Below are positions 19,073 to 28,216 of a DNA stretch of 64,000 nt, piece after piece. The position numbers were made by a program, and so were the translations under genes. Each line of letters opens with the position of its first letter. Within the stretch, counting starts at the first letter, position 1. The DNA lies in contig NZ_CP063458.1 in assembly GCF_015169395.1 (NCBI RefSeq), positions 5,084,001 through 5,148,000 of the forward strand, given 5' to 3'. The DNA is from Humisphaera borealis (lineage in GTDB: Bacteria > Planctomycetota > Phycisphaerae > Tepidisphaerales > Tepidisphaeraceae). The notes beneath the pieces were generated by a model. That model was not told the origin of the DNA. It made no database searches and was given only the letters and a program-made list of their open reading frames with translations.

Positions 19073-20132
19073 ATGCGCGAAGCCGCACCACTACCTGTGC
19101 CGCGATCTCGTGTGCGCGCCGGATTCACGCTCAAGGATCTTTGTGTCGTATTGATCATTCTCTCGCTGCTCGTATTCGCTGTGCTGCCGGCAGTAATGAC
19201 TCGTGCTTCCGGCGGCAGCGGTCGGATCAGGTGTGCCTCCAACCTCCGACAGATTGCGCTGGCGGCGATCATGTACGCGAGCGATCCTGCGCGCTCAGGC
19301 TGGACTGTTTCCGCGGACTACCTACGATCCCTTGTCCGCCGATCGCCCGCAGTTTTACACCGGAATCAGCAGCGTTGAGCCATTTGCGAATCCCGGATTG
19401 CCTGGCGGCGGGCCGGCGGCCAATGATGTGACGGCCGCGTTCTATCTGATCCTGCGGACGACCGACCTCACGCCGGACGTATTCATCTGTCCCCAGGGAA
19501 TTGCACGATACGAGGCATTCGACGTTCAGAAGTTCTCCAACTTTCCAGCCCCCCATCGCAATTCGTACAGCTACGCGAACCCCTATCCGTCAGCCGCTGC
19601 CGTTGCGGGCAAATGGAAGTTCGATACCTCGCTCACGCCGGATGATCCGTTCGCCGCGGACATGAATTACGGCGACAATCCGCAGGGCGGACCCACGAAG
19701 GTCAGCTACACCAGCAATCGCCTGGAGATGCGAACTGCGAACAGTGCCAACCACTGGTTTGACGGTCAACAGGTGGTGTATGCAGACGGCCACGTTGAAT
19801 GGCAAACCACCCCGTTCTGTGGCGCGGTCATCAAGAACCGGCTATTCCGCGACAACATCTACGCCAATGTCGCAGCCGTCGATCCCGTCACCGGTCGCGG
19901 CGGCACGGTTCACGGCGCTCCGCAAAATGCTGGAGATGCGGTGCTATTGCCCACCGCGTTCGACGGGCCGACAGGCGCGGTCCTTACAGTTGAACGGCTG
20001 CCCAGCATGACGCCGCCCGAGACGACAAACTCGCCTAGCCAACTGTTGATCGTTGGTCTGGTTGTCGCGTCTATTCTGGGCGTCTGGGCGATTGTGAGGC
20101 TTCGTAAACCCAGCCAGGCCAACGCTGCTTAG
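19073..20132 (+). pseudogene. DUF1559-like prepilin protein, disrupted by a frameshift
   Basis: The N-terminal part starts at ATG 19073 behind GGAGG and has a type IV pilin/T2SS-like leader. After the Gly of 'RAGF' comes 'TLKDLCVVLIILSLLVFAVL' (the Glu5 position is Asp), then the DUF1559-like CASNLRQIALAAIMYA. That frame then degenerates (from about 19310) and stops at 19378. The natural continuation FPRTTYDPLSADRPQFYTGI appears in the next frame and runs to 20132, with 'VYADGHVEW', another DUF1559/H-X9-DG-type signature, and a C-terminal hydrophobic helix (residues SQLLIVGLVVASILGVWAIV). One indel near 19300-19320 explains it. Either a pseudogene or a sequencing error. Confidence 0.75.
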
Positions 20133-20153
20133 GTGCGGCTCGCGGTCACGCGG

Positions 20154-21131
20154 TCACTTCCCCGCCGTCTCCGCTCCCAACGGCGTCTTGATCGCCGGGT
20201 CCATCGGGTCCTGTCCTTTGGAGTGATCGCGCCAGATCCAGCGCAGCATCTCCGGCATGATCGATCCGCCGTGCTTGCCGCTGTGCGAGCCGACGCCGAA
20301 GACGTACGTCATGTCGTACTTCTTTTCCGTCAGCGCCTCGACCATCTTCACGTTCTGTGCGAACCAGTCCCACTTGGCGTCATAGGCGCCGCCCTTGCGC
20401 GTGCCGCGGTTGTCGTTCCGGCCGTCCTGGATGAACACGCGGATGGGCTTGGCTTCGCCCTGGCGGATCATGTCGGGCCAGACGTGGCCGCCCATGATGT
20501 TGGTGTAGCTGCCGATCACGCTGATGACCTTGCGAAACTGGTCGGGCCGGTGCCAGGCGACCGTCCAGGCGCAGATCGCACCGGAGCTGGCTCCGCCAAT
20601 GCCCCGGTGCTCCGGGTTGTCGGAGATGTTGTACGACTTCTTCAATTCCGGCAGCAGTTCGTCCACGATCAGCTTCGAATACTTGTCGTCCAGCGCGTTG
20701 TACTCCACCCGGCGGTTGGTGGTGCCGTCACCCCAGTCTTTGTCGGTCGCCTCGGGCTGATCGGGGCCGTGGCCGGGGTTGATGAAGACGGCGATCGTCA
20801 CCGGCATCTCCCGGCGGTGGATCAGGTTGTCGAACACGTACGGAATGCGGTACTCGCCTTTGAGACCGAGGAACGCATGGCCGTCCTGGAAGATCATCAG
20901 GCAGGCGGGTTTGGTCTTGTCGTACTGGGCGGGGGTGTAGACCCAGTAGTTGCGCGTGCTATTGGGATAGACCTTGCTCGCGAGCACGATCGGCTCCGAC
21001 AGCTTGCCCCTGGGCACGCCCGGCTGTTCCTGCGAGTCGGGGCCGAGCTTGTAAAGCTCGTCGGTAGGGCCGGCCAGGGCGGAGGCGGAAGTCAGGAGAA
21101 TGACGGCGATGGCAAGGAGTGGATTGTTCAT
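20154..21131 (-). CDS. Exported enterochelin-esterase-like alpha/beta hydrolase
   Basis: 325 residues from the chosen ATG 21131, which begins a signal peptide (MNNPLLAIAVILLTSASALA). The body is the esterase D/Fes type alpha/beta hydrolase: 'LMIFQDGHAFLG', then the nucleophile elbow GIGGASSGAICAW (G-x-S-x-G, second Ser). 'FIQDGRNDNRG' holds a likely acid and 'GVGSHSGKHGG' the catalytic His. Planctomycete genomes carry many such exported esterases, often acting on polysaccharide esters; the substrate here is unknown. An upstream frame to 21221 has no export signal and is less likely. Followed on the same strand, upstream, by a phosphatase gene. Confidence 0.82.
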   Translation of the reverse strand: MNNPLLAIAVILLTSASALAGPTDELYKLGPDSQEQPGVPRGKLSEPIVLASKVYPNSTRNYWVYTPAQYDKTKPACLMIFQDGHAFLGLKGEYRIPYVFDNLIHRREMPVTIAVFINPGHGPDQPEATDKDWGDGTTNRRVEYNALDDKYSKLIVDELLPELKKSYNISDNPEHRGIGGASSGAICAWTVAWHRPDQFRKVISVIGSYTNIMGGHVWPDMIRQGEAKPIRVFIQDGRNDNRGTRKGGAYDAKWDWFAQNVKMVEALTEKKYDMTYVFGVGSHSGKHGGSIMPEMLRWIWRDHSKGQDPMDPAIKTPLGAETAGK

Positions 21132-21233
21132 GGGGTTCAGTTCGTGCTTCACGTTGGATAGCCAAAACACTTGGATCCCGTTGCGGCGGGTTCCGTGGGG
21201 CAGGGATGACCGGCAGCGCACTTTCGTCGGGCA

Positions 21234-22682
21234 CTAAACCGCTCGTTCGAACTTCACTTCGTTCACGATTCTCCCGTCCACGTCCCGGTGCTCGAAGCGG
21301 ATTTCACTGCGGCCGCCGTCACGTTTCAACGATACCGCCAAAAATCCGCCCTTCACCCGATGATACTGGTGGTAGGTCTTGTCGAATCCTGGCGAGCCGC
21401 TGGCGTGCTCGTTGCTGGCGGGACCGACGCTGAACTCTCTCACCTTCGTCTCGGGGTGGATCGAGTAGTACTGCCAGTGCCGGTCGCCGCAGAGCACGAA
21501 GAAGTTCTCGGGTACATTCGCCTGCATCCACTTACGCAACTCGTCCCCCTCGGTCTGAAAGCCTTCGTTGGCATGGTTGTCGTTCTTCCCCTTTCGATCG
21601 GGGCCGACGATCGGCGTGGGGCTCAGCAGAAGTTTCCAGGTCGCGTCGCTTTCTTTGACGGTCTTCTTGAACCAGGCTTTCTGCTCGCGGCCCCAGATGC
21701 TCTTGTCCGGGCCGTCAGGCATTTTGTTCGGCGAGCGAAAGTCTCGCCCGTCGGTGAGCCAGATCTGAAGGTCCTTGCCCCAGCGGAACGTCCGGAAGCA
21801 GGGGCCGCCGAGGGGCACCTGCTGGCGATAGATGTCCTGGCCTTTGGCAAACGTCAGCGAGCCTTCTTTGGCGCCGGGCCAGGTATCGTTGGCCAGTGTG
21901 TCGTGGTCGTCTTTTGTGAAGTAACACCCTGCCGCCAGCAGCATGTCGCGGATGCGCGGCAGGCTGAACATACGCTGCCAGTGGTACCGTGCCAGTTCGA
22001 CCGAGTCCGCCGACGGCGGGTCATTGTCGTAGTAGACGTTGTCGCCGGCGTAGACGACGAACTTCGGCTTGATCGCCAGCATTGACGGGTAGATCGGGTG
22101 GCCGTCGGGATGCCCGCGATCGGGATAGCCCTGGCAGGTCATCATGCAGAACGTCAGATCGCGCGTGGCGTCGGGCGATGGGGCGGTTTCAAAGTAGCCG
22201 GCCAGCGGCGCGTGAAAGGCCCCTTCGACCAGCGTTTGCGTCCAGACCAGATACTTGTACCGCGTCGCCGGACGCAATCCCTTCAGGGCGAACTGGTGCG
22301 AGAAGTCGGAGCCGGCGTTGACCTCCACCCAGTCGGTGGCGATGGCATCCGAAAAGTCGGCGTTCGGCGAGTACGACACCCGGATGCGACCAGCCATCCC
22401 GGGACAGGCTCCGTCGCATTCATCAATCGGCGGGTGCTCGATCGCTTCCTTCGGCTTACCGCGCTTCTCGGGAAAGACAAAGCCTTTGCGGCGTTCGGGC
22501 GATACCGTCAGGCGTGCCCAGATGATCGCGGTGGTATCGGTGATCTCGCCCGCCTTGGCGCCCATCGCCTGGTGGGGCGGCACGCCCGGAAATGTCGTGG
22601 CGTTCGCGCCGGGCGTCAGGGGCAGCACGACGGCGGCGGCGGAAGCCTGCATCAGGCGACGCCGGGAAAAGGGCTGGTTCAT
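21234..22682 (-). CDS. phoD: PhoD-type alkaline phosphatase/phosphodiesterase, Tat-exported
   Basis: 482 residues from ATG 22682, chosen because GGAG lies eight bases upstream and a Tat signal starts there (SRRRLMQASAAAVVLPLTPG). The N-terminal domain ('TDTTAIIWARLT', 'ATRYKYLVW') is the PhoD beta-sandwich. The metallophosphatase domain has 'VYAGDNVYYDNDPP', 'FTKDDHDTLANDTWPGAKEG' and 'VLCGDRHWQYYSIHP', which supply Fe/Ca ligands. PhoD releases phosphate from phosphodiesters outside the cytoplasm. The esterase gene follows on the same strand after about 100 bp and may be cotranscribed. A Pho-box was not identified. Confidence 0.9.
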   Translation of the reverse strand: MNQPFSRRRLMQASAAAVVLPLTPGANATTFPGVPPHQAMGAKAGEITDTTAIIWARLTVSPERRKGFVFPEKRGKPKEAIEHPPIDECDGACPGMAGRIRVSYSPNADFSDAIATDWVEVNAGSDFSHQFALKGLRPATRYKYLVWTQTLVEGAFHAPLAGYFETAPSPDATRDLTFCMMTCQGYPDRGHPDGHPIYPSMLAIKPKFVVYAGDNVYYDNDPPSADSVELARYHWQRMFSLPRIRDMLLAAGCYFTKDDHDTLANDTWPGAKEGSLTFAKGQDIYRQQVPLGGPCFRTFRWGKDLQIWLTDGRDFRSPNKMPDGPDKSIWGREQKAWFKKTVKESDATWKLLLSPTPIVGPDRKGKNDNHANEGFQTEGDELRKWMQANVPENFFVLCGDRHWQYYSIHPETKVREFSVGPASNEHASGSPGFDKTYHQYHRVKGGFLAVSLKRDGGRSEIRFEHRDVDGRIVNEVKFERAV

Positions 22683-22816
22683 CCTCATCTCCATGCGGGT
22701 CTCGGTTTGGTCTACCCGATACGGACGGCTCGTGCGGATATTGCAGCAGGCATTGCCGATCGGAGGCCGGCGCAAGGGGGCTCCCAGACGGCTACCCTGT
22801 GCCGAACGACGTAGCG

Positions 22817-24790
22817 TCAGCCCGGCAGCGGCGTGATGGCATAAACCAGGTGCCTTGTCTCTCCCTGACGCCCGCGGACGAGCGACAGGCTGAAGACGGC
22901 CCGGATGCCGACGCCTTCCTGTCCGCGTAACGTACGGACCGTCGCCGTTACCCGAAGCGCACCCGAGAGCAATTGCCGTACGGCGTCGGCGTCCTGTTCT
23001 CGCTCGGCGTCGTCGGCAAGCCATTCGCGAAGGCGACGACCGACCACTTCCTGCGGGGTCAGACCGAGCATCGCGGCCAGGGGTTCGTTCACGCGAAGGA
23101 CGACGCCGTCGAGCGAGGTGTGCGCCGCTCCGATGGGTGCCTGATGAAAGCTGGCCCGGAAGCGCTCTTCGCTCTCGGCGAGCGCTTCTTCGGTCAGCGT
23201 CTGCTCTGTCGTGTCGATCGAAACCCCGACCGCACCCACAATCTCACCGCGATGGCTTCGCAGCGGGCGGACGATGGTTTCGAAGGTGCGTTCGCTCAGC
23301 TCACTGGAGAACCGGCGGGGCTCCCCAGAGAGCGCCAGTTTCAAGTTGTCCACGATCCCGGGATGACTGCCGTACAGATCGAACGCGCTCTTACCAACCA
23401 CCTCGCCCGGGCGGAGGCCGATGCCCGATAGCGCCTGACCTTCCGACAAGGTGAAGACGCCGGCCCGATCGAGCGAAAACAGCACCAGCGGCGCGCCATT
23501 GACGACCGTGCGGAGTCGTTCCTCGGTCCGGCGCAGCGAATCCTCCATCTTCTTGCGAGGCGTGGCGTCGCGGACGACCGCCAGCAGGTGCCGCTGTCCC
23601 TTGAACGCGAAGGGGACGGCGGTGACCTCGGCCGGGAACGAACTACCGTCACGCCGGGTGCAGACGATCTCGGCGTGGTATTCGCGCCCCTGGCGGACTT
23701 CGTCGAGCAGCCGGCGGACCACGCCGTGATAGTCTGGGCGGACCAGGTCCATCGCCTGCTTGCCCAGCAGGGCGTCGTACTCGCTGCCCTGCATGCGCGA
23801 CGCGGCGGGGTTCACTTCCACGATCGTTCCCTGCATGTCGGCGACGATCAGGGCGTCCTGAACCGTTTCGACGATTGACCGGTACTCCTGCTCCTTCTCG
23901 CGCAAGTCGGCGTCTTTCCACTGGGTGTCCAGCGCGATGCCGGCGAGGTTCGCTGCCGTTTGCAGCAGGCGGAACTGGTCGCTGGTCGGCCGGCCGGGCT
24001 CCCGGCGATAGACCGCCAGCGCGCCCAGGCGTGCGCCCGAGGTCGAGACGATGGGCGTCGCCCAGCACGAACGCAGACCGTGTTTGACCGCCGATTCCCG
24101 GAACTTCGGCTCGCAGGGTTCGACCAGCAGGTCCGAAAGGATGACCGATTTAAGCGTGAACACCGACTGGCCGACCGGCGAGCCGTCCGGGCGAACCTCA
24201 AGCCGGTCGACCGACAGCAGGTAATCGGGCGGAAGGCCCGGCCCGACTGCCGCGCGCAACACGTCGCTGGTGCCCGGCACGTTACGGGTGCTCGGCACGT
24301 TCCGGTCGGCGGCAAAGACCGCCGCCACCAGGCCGTTGCCGTGTCGCTCGACCAGGCCGGTGATCGCCTCCAGAACGCCCTTCGTCGGGCGGCCGCGGGC
24401 GATCTGCTCCAGCACGCGGGCGTGATCCTCGACCAGGTCGGCGTCGCGGCGGCGGTCGGCGGTGTCGTGAAGCAGGACCGTCGCTCCACCGGCGTTCGGG
24501 TAAATGTGAACCTCGAGCCAGGTGTTCAGCGGCAGGTACTGCTCTTCGAACCGAACTTCCAGCCCGAACCGAATCGCGCGGATCGCGTCCCGATTGAACG
24601 TCGCACCGAACGCGTCCGGAAAAATGTGCTGGGAACTTGCTCCGATCACCGGGTCGGTATGACGCGAAAGCATCGCGACGGCGGCGGGATTGGCGTGGGT
24701 GACGATGCCGTTTTCATCGATATGAAAGACCGGATCCGATATCGCGGCCAGCAGTGTCGATGGATTGGGCTTGGTAAGGTCCAGCGTCAT
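22817..24790 (-). CDS. Soluble PAS-GAF-PAS-PAS-PAS sensor protein without output domain
   Basis: 657 residues, no membrane segment. Order by eye: PAS (about 10-110, 'VFHIDENGIVTHANPAAVAM'), GAF (130-300, 'LGALAVYRREPGRPTSDQF'), PAS (320-440, 'ALIVADMQGTIVEVNPAASRM' split, with the PAC tail 'VVRDATPRKKMEDSLRR'), PAS (445-545) and PAS (555-655, 'GAAHTSLDGVVLRVNEPLAA'). The protein ends in the last PAC region with no histidine kinase, GGDEF or sigma-interaction domain. It may act by binding a partner kinase, or the gene may be cut down. The start ATG has no strong ribosome-binding site. Confidence 0.82.
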   Translation of the reverse strand: MTLDLTKPNPSTLLAAISDPVFHIDENGIVTHANPAAVAMLSRHTDPVIGASSQHIFPDAFGATFNRDAIRAIRFGLEVRFEEQYLPLNTWLEVHIYPNAGGATVLLHDTADRRRDADLVEDHARVLEQIARGRPTKGVLEAITGLVERHGNGLVAAVFAADRNVPSTRNVPGTSDVLRAAVGPGLPPDYLLSVDRLEVRPDGSPVGQSVFTLKSVILSDLLVEPCEPKFRESAVKHGLRSCWATPIVSTSGARLGALAVYRREPGRPTSDQFRLLQTAANLAGIALDTQWKDADLREKEQEYRSIVETVQDALIVADMQGTIVEVNPAASRMQGSEYDALLGKQAMDLVRPDYHGVVRRLLDEVRQGREYHAEIVCTRRDGSSFPAEVTAVPFAFKGQRHLLAVVRDATPRKKMEDSLRRTEERLRTVVNGAPLVLFSLDRAGVFTLSEGQALSGIGLRPGEVVGKSAFDLYGSHPGIVDNLKLALSGEPRRFSSELSERTFETIVRPLRSHRGEIVGAVGVSIDTTEQTLTEEALAESEERFRASFHQAPIGAAHTSLDGVVLRVNEPLAAMLGLTPQEVVGRRLREWLADDAEREQDADAVRQLLSGALRVTATVRTLRGQEGVGIRAVFSLSLVRGRQGETRHLVYAITPLPG

Positions 24791-25042
24791 GGTCGCGATT
24801 CGGTTACAGGACGGCTCGATCGCGACGGGTCCAAAAGTGGCATTTTGCTTCCTTCGCCTCCGCCGTCGCCGCGTTCATCCTACCAGAAAACAGAGTTGCG
24901 TTCGTTGGTAGATTGGGCAACGATGCGATGGCTTGGACGTAACAAATCGTAGCCCGTCAGGGTTTGGACACGTTCCGGGCCTTGTCGGGGGCGCGCCATG
25001 GGTGCCCGAACCTCTGTCGGCGATTCAGGTGGAGTTCTCAGC

Positions 25043-28024
25043 ATGACGTTTTGCCGAACGATTCTGGGTTGCTTGCCTCCGCGGTTTTTGGCGGGCGACC
25101 GCTCGGTGTGGGCGTTCGTCGTCGCCGCCGCCGCGATGACGGCATCGGCCGCGCCTGCCGCCACCCCCGCGAACACGCCCCCGGCTGCTTCGGAATCCAC
25201 CGCCGCCCAGATCGAATTTTTCGAAGCCAAGGTCCGTCCGGTGCTGGTCGAGCATTGCTACCAGTGCCATTCGGTTAAAAGTCAGAAACTCAAAGGCAGT
25301 CTTTACGTCGACGGACGAGACGGCCTGCTGCACGGCGGCGACAGCGGACCGGCGATCGTGCCCGGCGACGCCGACAAGAGCGTGCTCATCGAGGCGATCC
25401 GCTACAAGAACGAAGACACGGCGATGCCGCCGAAGCAGAAGCTTCCGGCCCCGGTGATCGCCGATCTTGAGGCCTGGGTGAAGATGGGCGCGCCCTGGCC
25501 CAACGAGGCAAAGCTTTCGGTTGCCAAGGCCGGCCCGGACTACGCCAAGCTCAAGGCCGAGCACTGGGCTTACCAGCCGATCCGAAAGCCGGCGGTTCCC
25601 GCGGTGAAAGATGCCGCCTGGACCCGTGGCGATCTCGATCGCTTCACCCTGTCGTCGATGGAAGCCAAGGGCATCCGCCCGGTCGCCGACGCCGACCGGC
25701 TGACGCTCGTCCGTCGGGTCTACTTCGATCTCCTGGGATTGCCGCCCACGCCGGAACAGATCGACCGATTCCTGTCAGACCAGTCGCCGAACGCGTTTGA
25801 GAAGCTGGTGGACGAATTGCTGGCCAGCCCGCATTTCGGCGAACGCTGGGGTCGCAACTGGCTGGATGTCGCTCGCTTCGCAGAGTCGCTGACGCTCCGG
25901 GGCTTCGTGCTCAAGGACGCCTGGAAGTATCGCGACTATGTCATCGAGCAGTTCAATTCCGACCGGCCGTTCGATCAGTTCATGCAGGAGCAGATCGCCG
26001 GCGATCTGATCGCCAACGACCCCAAATCCACCGCCGACCTGGCCACCCGCCGTCGGCAGATGAACGGCACGACGTTTTTGGCGCTGGGCAACAACAACCT
26101 CGAAGAGCAGGACAAGGCCGGCCTGCGGATGGACGTGGTGGACGAGCAGCTCGACACCTTCGGTAAGGCGTTCCTGGGCCAGACGATCGGCTGTGCCCGC
26201 TGCCATGACCACAAGTTCGATCCCGTTCCGACCAAAGACTACTACGCCCTGGCCGGCATTTTCCGCAACGCCAAGACGCTGGAGCATTCCAACGTCAGCA
26301 AGTGGCTCGAAGTGCCGCTGCCCGGCGACGAGGCCGCCGCAAAGCTGGTGAAGGAGCACGAGGCGGCCGTCGCCGCGCTGCAGGACCGAATCAAGATCAC
26401 GAAGTCGGCGGTCGCCAAGGCCGCGAGGGGCATCGACCCCGACAAGCTGCCCGCCGGCGGCAAGGCGAAGGTCATCGCCGTTGCCGATTTGCCCGGCCTG
26501 GTGATCGACGACGAGCAGGCACGCAAGGTGGGCGAGTGGAAGGTCACCACCCACACGGGGTCGTACATCGGAGAAGGCTACCGGCAGGATTTGAACGGAG
26601 ATAAGGGACAGAAGACCCTCACCTTCCAGCCCGAGGCGCTCAACGCCGGCAAGTACGAGGTCCGGCTCGCTTACACGCCGGGACCCAACCGGGCGACGAA
26701 CGTTCCGGTGACGATTTTCAGCGCCGATGGAGATAAGACGATCCACATCAACCAGCAGGAAGTGCCGCCGATCGACGGGCGTTTCATCTCGCTGGGGCAG
26801 TACAACTTCGAGAAGAACGGCGCGGGGTTCGTGCTGGTGTCCAATGAGGGCACCAGGGGTTTCGTGATCGCCGACGCGGCGCAGTTCATCCCGGTTGCGG
26901 AGCTGGCGGCGATCGAGTCGGCGGTGAAGCCGGCCAGCCCGCATGCCGACCCATCCGCTGAGGATGGCCCGGCCGTGGAGCTTAAGAAGCTCGAGGCCGA
27001 GTTGAAGGCATTGCAGGCCAAGGCACCGAAGTCGGAGACGATCGTTTCGATCGTCGAAGAGTCGAAGATCGAAGACACGCGGGTGCATGTGCGGGGCAAT
27101 GTGCACAACCTCGGCGCGGAAGTGCCGCGGGGCTACCTGTCGGCGGTGGAGGTGAAAGGTGTGCCAACACCGCCGGCCGATCAGAGCGGCCGGCGCGAAC
27201 TGGCACTCTGGCTGGCGGCCAGGGACAACCCGCTGCCCGCCCGCGTGACGGCCAACCGCATCTGGCACTGGCTGATGGGGCAGGGCATCGTCCGAACCGT
27301 CGACAACTTCGGCACCACCGGCGAAATGCCGTCGGACCTCCGCCTGCTCGATTACCTGTCAACGCAGTTCGTGGAGCAGGGTTGGTCGGTGAAGAAACTG
27401 GTGCGGCAGATCGTCCTGTCGCGGACTTACCAGCTCGACTTCCGCCATGACGCCAACGCGGCCGCTGTTGACCCGGAGAACCGCCTGAACTGGCGGAGCA
27501 ATCGCCAGCGGCTGGACGGCGAATCGCTGCGCGATGCCATGCTGACCGTCAGCGGTCAGCTCGACAAGACGATGGGCGGCCCGACCTACAAAGCGGGTAC
27601 CAATGCCGACTACAACTACAAGTACACCGACGCCCGCCGCAGCATTTACATCCCGCAGTTCCGCAACTCGATGCCGGAGATGATCGAGGCGTTCGATGCC
27701 GCCGACCCGAGCATGGTCAGTGGCCGCCGGAACATCAGCACGGTCGCGCCGCAGGCGCTGTTCATGCTGAACCACCCGTTCGTGCTCAGCCAGTCCGAAG
27801 CGGCCGCCGACCGACTGCTGAAGGAAGGCCCAACCGACGCCGCCGCCCGGGCCGACCTGGCGTACCGTTGGGTGCTCGGCCGGTTGCCGACGGACAAAGA
27901 GCGTGCCGTGGTTCTGCAGTACGTCCAGGGATTTCACGGAGCGGCAAAGACCGCGGAACGGGACTCCTGGACGCCGATTTTCCACGGATTGTTCGCGTCT
28001 TTGGATTTCAGGTACGTGAATTGA
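25043..28024 (+). CDS. Planctomycete cytochrome protein PSCyt1-DUF1549-DUF1553
   Basis: 993 residues from ATG 25043 (GGAG at 25031-25034), with a signal peptide ending 'TASAAPAA'. PSCyt1 has one haem-binding motif, CYQCH ('EHCYQCHSVKSQKLKG'), and 'DTAMPPKQKLP' with a Met ligand candidate. DUF1549 follows ('RVYFDLLGLPPTPEQI') and includes a second CxxCH, 'IGCARCHDHKFDP'. A middle insert resembles a carbohydrate-binding jelly roll ('KTLTFQPEALNAGKYEVRLA', 'GFVLVSNEGTRGFVIADAAQF'). DUF1553 ends the protein. These proteins are encoded beside DUF1501 proteins, as here, and are believed to act in polysaccharide degradation outside the cytoplasm; exact chemistry unknown. Confidence 0.93.
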   Translation: MTFCRTILGCLPPRFLAGDRSVWAFVVAAAAMTASAAPAATPANTPPAASESTAAQIEFFEAKVRPVLVEHCYQCHSVKSQKLKGSLYVDGRDGLLHGGDSGPAIVPGDADKSVLIEAIRYKNEDTAMPPKQKLPAPVIADLEAWVKMGAPWPNEAKLSVAKAGPDYAKLKAEHWAYQPIRKPAVPAVKDAAWTRGDLDRFTLSSMEAKGIRPVADADRLTLVRRVYFDLLGLPPTPEQIDRFLSDQSPNAFEKLVDELLASPHFGERWGRNWLDVARFAESLTLRGFVLKDAWKYRDYVIEQFNSDRPFDQFMQEQIAGDLIANDPKSTADLATRRRQMNGTTFLALGNNNLEEQDKAGLRMDVVDEQLDTFGKAFLGQTIGCARCHDHKFDPVPTKDYYALAGIFRNAKTLEHSNVSKWLEVPLPGDEAAAKLVKEHEAAVAALQDRIKITKSAVAKAARGIDPDKLPAGGKAKVIAVADLPGLVIDDEQARKVGEWKVTTHTGSYIGEGYRQDLNGDKGQKTLTFQPEALNAGKYEVRLAYTPGPNRATNVPVTIFSADGDKTIHINQQEVPPIDGRFISLGQYNFEKNGAGFVLVSNEGTRGFVIADAAQFIPVAELAAIESAVKPASPHADPSAEDGPAVELKKLEAELKALQAKAPKSETIVSIVEESKIEDTRVHVRGNVHNLGAEVPRGYLSAVEVKGVPTPPADQSGRRELALWLAARDNPLPARVTANRIWHWLMGQGIVRTVDNFGTTGEMPSDLRLLDYLSTQFVEQGWSVKKLVRQIVLSRTYQLDFRHDANAAAVDPENRLNWRSNRQRLDGESLRDAMLTVSGQLDKTMGGPTYKAGTNADYNYKYTDARRSIYIPQFRNSMPEMIEAFDAADPSMVSGRRNISTVAPQALFMLNHPFVLSQSEAAADRLLKEGPTDAAARADLAYRWVLGRLPTDKERAVVLQYVQGFHGAAKTAERDSWTPIFHGLFASLDFRYVN

Positions 28025-28029
28025 TTTTT

Positions 28030-28198
28030 CGGTGGGGCAGACATTCTTGTCTGCCGCGGTTCCGCGATGCCGGCATTCCTGCCGGCTGAAGCGGAGACGC
28101 AGACCACCGTCGCAGTGCAGTCGAATCGCATGTCCTCGACCGGGCAAGAATGCCCGGCACTCGGGCATGTGAGGCAGACAAGAATGTCTGCCCCACCG
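28030..28198. repeat. 169-bp nested palindrome (family G)
   Basis: Perfect 26-bp outer inverted repeat (28030-28055 and 28173-28198). Each arm is itself a hairpin (CAGACATTCTTGTCTG). Between them lie two more self-paired units, GCCGGCATTCCTGCCGGC and CCGGGCAAGAATGCCCGG. It fills the gap between the DUF1549/1553 and DUF1501 genes. Confidence 0.85.
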
Positions 28199-28216
28199 TC
28201 AATGCAAGGACAAGGT

